DNA from: Halobacteriales archaeon
Lineage (GTDB): Archaea > Thermoplasmatota > E2 > JACPAO01 > JAHFTW01
Assembly (NCBI GenBank): GCA_020201445.1
Contig: JAIVGU010000247.1
Location: 1-5,058 of the forward strand
Length of the DNA: 5,058 bases
Direction: 5' to 3'
Shown in pieces: positions 1 through 5,058 of this stretch (positions are counted from its first letter, which is position 1; each line of letters begins with the position of its first letter). The translations under genes and the position numbers were made by a program. Under the pieces are notes generated by a model. The model saw only the letters and a program-made list of their open reading frames with translations. It ran no database searches and was not told where the DNA came from.

Positions 1-985
<985 letters not shown>

Positions 986-987
986 CC

Positions 988-1764
988 ATGACGCCCACCA
1001 CCGCCCCCAACAACAGCAAGCCCCTGCTCGACATCCAGGACCTCCACGTCGAAGTGGACGGCAAGGAGATCCTGAAGGGCCTCTCGCTGACGGTCCGCTC
1101 CGGCGAGGTGCACGCCATCATGGGCCCCAACGGCTCCGGCAAGAGCACCCTCGCCCACGTCCTCGCCGGCCGCCCCGGCTACGGCGTGACGAAGGGCAGC
1201 ATCCTCTACCACGGCAAGGACCTCCTGGCGATGGAGCCCGAGGAGCGCGCCCGCGACGGCGTCTTCCTCGCCTTCCAGTACCCCGTCGAGCTGCCCGGCG
1301 TCTCGAACACCTACTTCCTGCGCGAGGCCCTCAACGCCCAGCGCAAGCACAAGGGCCAGGGCGAGGTGGACGCCGTCGACTTCCTCGACCTCATCAAGCA
1401 GAAGGCCCGCCTCGTGGGCATGGACGACAAGTTCCTCTCGCGCGGCGTCAACGAGGGCTTCTCCGGCGGCGAGAAGAAGCGCAACGAGGTGCTCCAGATG
1501 GCAGTCCTCGAGCCGCGCCTCGCCATCCTCGACGAGACCGACTCCGGCCTCGACATCGACGCGCTGCGCACCGTCGCCGAGGGCGTCAACCGCCTGCGCA
1601 GCCCCGACCGCGCCATGGTCGTCGTCACCCACTACCAGCGCCTCCTCAACTACGTGGTCCCCGACCGCGTCCATGTCTTGGCCGGCGGCCGCATCGTCAA
1701 GTCCGGCGGCAAGGAGCTGGCGCTGGAGCTGGAGAGGTCCGGCTACGAGACCGTGAAGGCATGA
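988..1764 (+). CDS. sufC: SufC, ABC-type ATPase of the SUF complex
   Basis: SufC is the soluble ABC-class ATPase that binds SufB and SufD and drives conformational change during cluster assembly. It is not a membrane transporter. The product is 258 aa, close to the usual 245-260. Visible motifs in order are Walker A GPNGSGKST (46-54), Q-loop FQYP (96-99), signature FSGGEKKR (158-165), Walker B LAILDE (178-183) with catalytic Glu183, D-loop SGLD (186-189) and H-loop His215. The DETDSGLD wording and FSGGEKKRNE signature are specific to SufC among ABC ATPases. The first 11 residues are a Thr/Pro/Asn-rich extension before the conserved core. The ATG at 988 is 2 nt after the sufB stop. Only a weak GAAGG lies 15 nt upstream (968-972), so translational coupling to sufB is likely. 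The reading frame is open far upstream, but that stretch is the sufB gene in another frame. Confidence 0.97.
   Translation: MTPTTAPNNSKPLLDIQDLHVEVDGKEILKGLSLTVRSGEVHAIMGPNGSGKSTLAHVLAGRPGYGVTKGSILYHGKDLLAMEPEERARDGVFLAFQYPVELPGVSNTYFLREALNAQRKHKGQGEVDAVDFLDLIKQKARLVGMDDKFLSRGVNEGFSGGEKKRNEVLQMAVLEPRLAILDETDSGLDIDALRTVAEGVNRLRSPDRAMVVVTHYQRLLNYVVPDRVHVLAGGRIVKSGGKELALELERSGYETVKA
1755..1759 (+). promoter_or_regulatory. Shine-Dalgarno that favours the second sufD ATG
   Basis: GAAGG ends 1 nt before the ATG at 1761 but 7 nt before the ATG at 1767. Only the second spacing suits initiation. A GGAGAGG at 1731-1737 is 23 nt from the first ATG, too far to serve it. This supports 1767 as the sufD start. 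Confidence 0.5.
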
Positions 1765-1766
1765 GC

Positions 1767-3053
1767 ATGAAGGCCGTGACCGAGCCGCTGGCGGGCGTCG
1801 CAGCGACGTTCCACGGCGGCGGCTGGGCCAAGCGCGGCCCCGGCTTCCTGCGCGAGGCCCGCCAGCAGGCCCTCCACACCCTGGAGTCGGCCAGGCTGGA
1901 CCCCGCGCTTGCGTCCTTCCTCCCCGTCGCCGGCCCCGCCCGCGCGGTGCGGCCCGAGGAGGTCGAGCCCTACCGCCTCGCCGGCGCCATCGAGCTGGTC
2001 TTCGTCGACGGCCACCACGCCCCCGCGCTCGACCGCAACGTCGCCGGCCTGCGCGGCCTGAACGTCGGCAGCCTGGCCGCCGCCCTCGAGCGCCCGACCG
2101 AGGACCTGGAGCACCACCTCGCGCGCCACGCCGACGCCGACGACCCCATCGTCGCGCTCAACACCGCGTTCCTGCAGGACGGCGCCTTCGTCCACCTGCC
2201 GCGCGCGGCCATCGTGGAGGAGCCCATCCACCTCCTGCACCTCGCCACCGAGCCGCACGCCCCCGCCGCGTGCCACGTCCGCCACCTGATTGTCCTGGGC
2301 GGGGGTGCGCAAGCCACCATCGTCGAGTCCTATGTCGGCCTCGCCTCCCCCGACGCCGGCCTCACCACCGCGGTGACGGAACTCGTCGCGGGCGCGGGCG
2401 CGCAGGTCCAGCGCGTCAAGCTCCAGCGCGAAAACCTGCACGCCCGCCACGAGGCCGTCCTCGCCGTGCGCCAAGACCGCGACGCCGTCGTGCGGGACCA
2501 CCTCTTCTCCGTCGGCGCCGCCAGCGCGCGCAACGCCGTCGACGCCATCCTGGGCTCGCCCGGCGCCGAACTCCACCTCGGCGGCCTGTTCCTCGCCACC
2601 GGGACGCAGCGGGTGGAGTGCCCGACCCGCATCGACCACGCGGTGCCGCACACCACGAGCCGCGAGCTCTACAAGGGCGTCCTCGACGGCGCCGCGCGGG
2701 GCTCCTTCCTTGGCAGCGTCAAGGTCCGCGCCGACGCGCAGAAGACCGACTCCGCGCAGACCAACCGGAACCTCCTGCTCTCCGACCAGGCGCTCATGCA
2801 CAGCCTGCCGCAACTGGAGATCCACGCCGACGACGTGAAGTGCAGCCACGGCAGCACCATCGGCCAGTTGAGCCCCGAGTCGCTGTTCTTCCTGCGCAGC
2901 CGCGGCATCGACGCCGAGCAGGCGCGCCTCATCCTCACGCAGGCGTTCGCGCAGGAGGTCATCGACCAGATGCCGTTGCCGGTGCAACCGCTCCTGCACG
3001 ACCTGCTGACCCAGTGGTTCGCTTGCCGCAAGGTGTCGGGGGCGACCGCTTGA
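1767..3053 (+). CDS. sufD: SufD, Fe-S scaffold subunit partner of SufB
   Basis: SufD is the SufB paralogue that forms the SufB/SufD heterodimer on which clusters are assembled, with SufC bound to both. From 1767 the product is 428 aa, near the family norm of about 420-450. An ATG at 1761 that overlaps the sufC stop would add two residues. I prefer 1767 because GAAGG at 1755-1759 sits 7 nt before it, and because the stop-2 nt-ATG spacing matches the sufB/sufC and sufU/sufT junctions. The N-terminal third is Ala/Arg/Pro-rich and variable. The beta-helical SufBD core starts near FLQDGAFVHLP (residues 136-146). The C-terminal signature ADDVKCSHGSTIGQLS contains Cys359 and His361, numbered from 1767. 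The His aligns with E. coli SufD His360, implicated at the SufB/SufD assembly site. FFLRSRGI and a hydrophobic C-terminal helix follow, as expected. The paralogous sufB gene lies just upstream, and Cys-Ser-His-Gly distinguishes SufD from SufB. Confidence 0.95.
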   Translation: MKAVTEPLAGVAATFHGGGWAKRGPGFLREARQQALHTLESARLDPALASFLPVAGPARAVRPEEVEPYRLAGAIELVFVDGHHAPALDRNVAGLRGLNVGSLAAALERPTEDLEHHLARHADADDPIVALNTAFLQDGAFVHLPRAAIVEEPIHLLHLATEPHAPAACHVRHLIVLGGGAQATIVESYVGLASPDAGLTTAVTELVAGAGAQVQRVKLQRENLHARHEAVLAVRQDRDAVVRDHLFSVGAASARNAVDAILGSPGAELHLGGLFLATGTQRVECPTRIDHAVPHTTSRELYKGVLDGAARGSFLGSVKVRADAQKTDSAQTNRNLLLSDQALMHSLPQLEIHADDVKCSHGSTIGQLSPESLFFLRSRGIDAEQARLILTQAFAQEVIDQMPLPVQPLLHDLLTQWFACRKVSGATA

Positions 3054-3063
3054 CGCCCGACCG

Positions 3064-3124
3064 AACCACGAATTTCACGAATTGCACGAAAGCCGTTTTC
3101 GTGTCATTCGTGCAATTCGTGGTT
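3064..3124. repeat. Imperfect palindrome, copy 1, between sufD and sufS
   Basis: The left arm 3064-3091 and right arm 3097-3124 are inverted copies of 28 nt with 25 positions matching, separated by a 5-nt GCCGT loop. Each arm is built from a roughly 9-nt unit of the form CACGAATTN repeated about three times. The element is visibly AT-richer than the flanking genes. It starts 10 nt after the sufD stop and ends 4 nt before the sufS Shine-Dalgarno. As RNA it would form a long hairpin. No run of T follows, so it is not a canonical intrinsic terminator. A second copy lies at 4367-4433. It resembles a dispersed REP- or MITE-like intergenic repeat, which is inference from two copies only. Confidence 0.9.
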
Positions 3125-3128
3125 TCCC

Positions 3129-3134
3129 AGGAGG
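3129..3134 (+). promoter_or_regulatory. Strong ribosome binding site of sufS
   Basis: A full AGGAGG (extended by two more G) sits 7 nt before the ATG at 3142 and fixes that start. It lies 4 nt beyond the foot of palindrome copy 1. Confidence 0.85.
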
Positions 3135-3141
3135 GGCCAGC

Positions 3142-4359
<1,218 letters not shown>

Positions 4360-4366
4360 CCACTCT

Positions 4367-4433
4367 TGGAACCACGAATTGCACGAATTGCACGAAGGGC
4401 CGTTTCGTGTCATTCGTGAAATTCGTGGTTCCA
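4367..4433. repeat. Imperfect palindrome, copy 2, between sufS and sufU
   Basis: The left arm 4367-4396 and right arm 4404-4433 are inverted copies of 30 nt with 27 matching positions, around a 7-nt GGGCCGT loop. It is nearly identical to copy 1 at 3064-3124. The inner units CACGAATTGCACGAA (left) and TTCGTGTCATTCGTG (right) are the same in both. It begins 7 nt after the sufS stop and ends 3 nt before the sufU Shine-Dalgarno, much the same placement as copy 1. No T-run follows, so termination is unlikely. It could act as an mRNA-stabilising or processing hairpin, or be a neutral dispersed repeat. The sequence does not decide between these. Confidence 0.9.
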
Positions 4434-4436
4434 GAA

Positions 4437-4443
4437 GGGGAGG
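4437..4443 (+). promoter_or_regulatory. Ribosome binding site of sufU
   Basis: GGGGAGG ends 6 nt before the ATG at 4450 and fixes the sufU start. It lies 3 nt beyond the foot of palindrome copy 2. Confidence 0.8.
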
Positions 4444-4449
4444 CGTAGC

Positions 4450-4902
4450 ATGGACGACGCCCTGCGCGAGCTGTACCAGGAGACCATCCTGGAGCACAAC
4501 AAGCGCCCGCGCAACTTCCGCAGGCTGGAGGGCGCCGACCGCGTGCAGGAGGGCTTCAACCCGCTGTGCGGCGACCGCCTCACGCTCTACCTCAAGCTCG
4601 AGGGCAGCCGCATCGTGGACGTCGCGTTCCAGGGCAGCGGCTGCGCCATCAGCACCAGCAGCGCCAGCCTGATGACCGAGGCGGTCAAGGGCAGGAGCGT
4701 GGCGACGGCGCAGCGCCTCTTCGACGCCTTCCACAGCCTGGTCACCCGCGAGCCGCCCATCCCAGGCAAGGACGAGGTGGGCAAGCTGCTCGTGTTCTCC
4801 GGGGTCGGCGAGTTCCCCGCCCGCGTCAAGTGCGCCACCCTGTGCTGGCACACCCTGAAAGCCGCCCTCGCCGGAGAGGCAGCGCCCGCCACCACGGAGT
4901 GA
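4450..4902 (+). CDS. sufU: SufU, zinc-dependent sulfurtransferase partner of SufS
   Basis: SufU accepts the persulfide sulfur from SufS and passes it to the SufBCD scaffold. It is related to IscU in fold but binds zinc and works as a sulfur carrier, replacing SufE. The product is 150 aa, the usual size. It opens with LYQETILEHNKRPRNF, a hallmark of SufU N-termini. The zinc ligands of the B. subtilis protein are all present: Cys40 and Asp42 in NPLCGD, Cys65 in GSGCAIS, and Cys128 in RVKCATL. The longer stretch between the second and third Cys (about residues 85-112) is the insertion that separates SufU from IscU. An extra Cys132 follows closely in CATLCW, where B. subtilis has Ala. The tail after residue 140 is Ala/Pro-rich and probably disordered. 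Position directly after sufS, with no sufE in the window, agrees with a SufS-SufU pair. Confidence 0.95.
   Translation: MDDALRELYQETILEHNKRPRNFRRLEGADRVQEGFNPLCGDRLTLYLKLEGSRIVDVAFQGSGCAISTSSASLMTEAVKGRSVATAQRLFDAFHSLVTREPPIPGKDEVGKLLVFSGVGEFPARVKCATLCWHTLKAALAGEAAPATTE
4896..4899 (+). promoter_or_regulatory. Ribosome binding site of sufT inside the end of sufU
   Basis: GGAG lies in the last codons of sufU, 5 nt before the ATG at 4905. Together with the 2-nt gap after the sufU TGA this suggests translational coupling of sufU and sufT. Confidence 0.6.
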
Positions 4903-4904
4903 GC

Positions 4905-5058
4905 ATGGCGGACTACGCCCCCCTCGCCCGCGACGTCGAGGCCATCCGCATCCCCGACGGCGTCCCCGTCCCGCTCGCCAAGGGCATCCTCGTCAAGCTG
5001 ACGCAGGCCCTGGGCTTCAGCTACACCGTGCAGACCGAGCAGGGCGCCAAGTACCGCC
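4905..5058 (+). CDS. sufT: SufT-like Fe-S maturation protein (3' partial)
   Basis: Only the first 51 residues are inside the window, with no stop before the edge. They read like the N-terminal region of the long-form SufT family: ARDVEAIRIPDGVPVPLAKG followed by TQALGFSYTVQTEQGAKYR. This matches the family pattern of a charged RD-E start, an IP-G turn, L-G, then TQALG-S-TV. Long-form SufT is about 175 aa, with a MIP18/DUF59 domain after this region. That domain would lie beyond the window and cannot be confirmed here. SufT is implicated in maturing or delivering Fe-S clusters to client proteins, and the gene commonly ends sufBCDSU-type operons. The ATG at 4905 is 2 nt after the sufU stop. The family call rests on a short stretch plus context. 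Confidence 0.82.
   Translation, partial: MADYAPLARDVEAIRIPDGVPVPLAKGILVKLTQALGFSYTVQTEQGAKYR

Noticed and set aside
1743..2999. A 418-codon open frame on the minus strand opposite sufD (and 835-1674 opposite sufC)
   Set aside because: These are the same GC-bias artefact: biased composition, no family resemblance, and complete overlap with well-supported genes.
3064..3135. Palindromes as intrinsic transcription terminators
   Set aside because: The stems are long, but no T-tract follows either one. The next bases are the Shine-Dalgarno sequences of sufS and sufU, genes expected to be co-transcribed.
3082..3141. N-terminal extension of SufS from a TTG at 3082
   Set aside because: The extra 20 codons are translated from the palindrome and have no SufS counterpart. 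A strong AGGAGG 7 nt before the ATG at 3142 and the conserved family N-terminus fix the later start.

Overview
The window lies inside a bacterial SUF operon for iron-sulfur cluster assembly. All genes are on the + strand, in the order sufB (5' end cut off), sufC, sufD, sufS, sufU, sufT (3' end cut off). Base composition is very GC-rich, roughly two thirds to 70% by eye, with codon third positions mostly G or C. This is why long spurious open frames appear on the opposite strand. The organism is a high-GC bacterium. The B-C-D-S-U-T order and the use of SufU rather than SufE do not let me name a phylum from sequence alone. The order differs from the sufB-D-C-S-U-T order usual in actinobacteria and from the sufC-D-S-U-B order of Bacillus.

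Layout: sufB (1-985), sufC (988-1764) and sufD (1767-3053) are packed with at most 2 nt between stop and start. They encode the SufBCD scaffold. A spacer of about 90 nt follows, then sufS (3142-4359), the PLP cysteine desulfurase. A second spacer of about 90 nt leads to sufU (4450-4902), the zinc-dependent sulfur acceptor. sufT (from 4905) starts 2 nt after sufU and runs off the window. Each of the two roomy spacers is almost filled by a copy of the same AT-richer imperfect palindrome (3064-3124 and 4367-4433), ending 3-4 nt before a strong Shine-Dalgarno. Nothing else in the window resembles them.

How the genes work together: SufS takes sulfur from cysteine as a persulfide on Cys363. SufU receives it and delivers it to the SufB-SufC-SufD scaffold, where SufC ATPase activity drives cluster assembly at the SufB/SufD interface. 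SufT is thought to help mature or deliver clusters to client proteins. The catalytic residues I could check are all present, so the pathway looks intact. The genes themselves are ordinary. The paired palindromes flanking sufS are the only structure not explained by standard SUF gene content. I found no RNA gene, CRISPR array, insertion sequence, promoter or canonical terminator.
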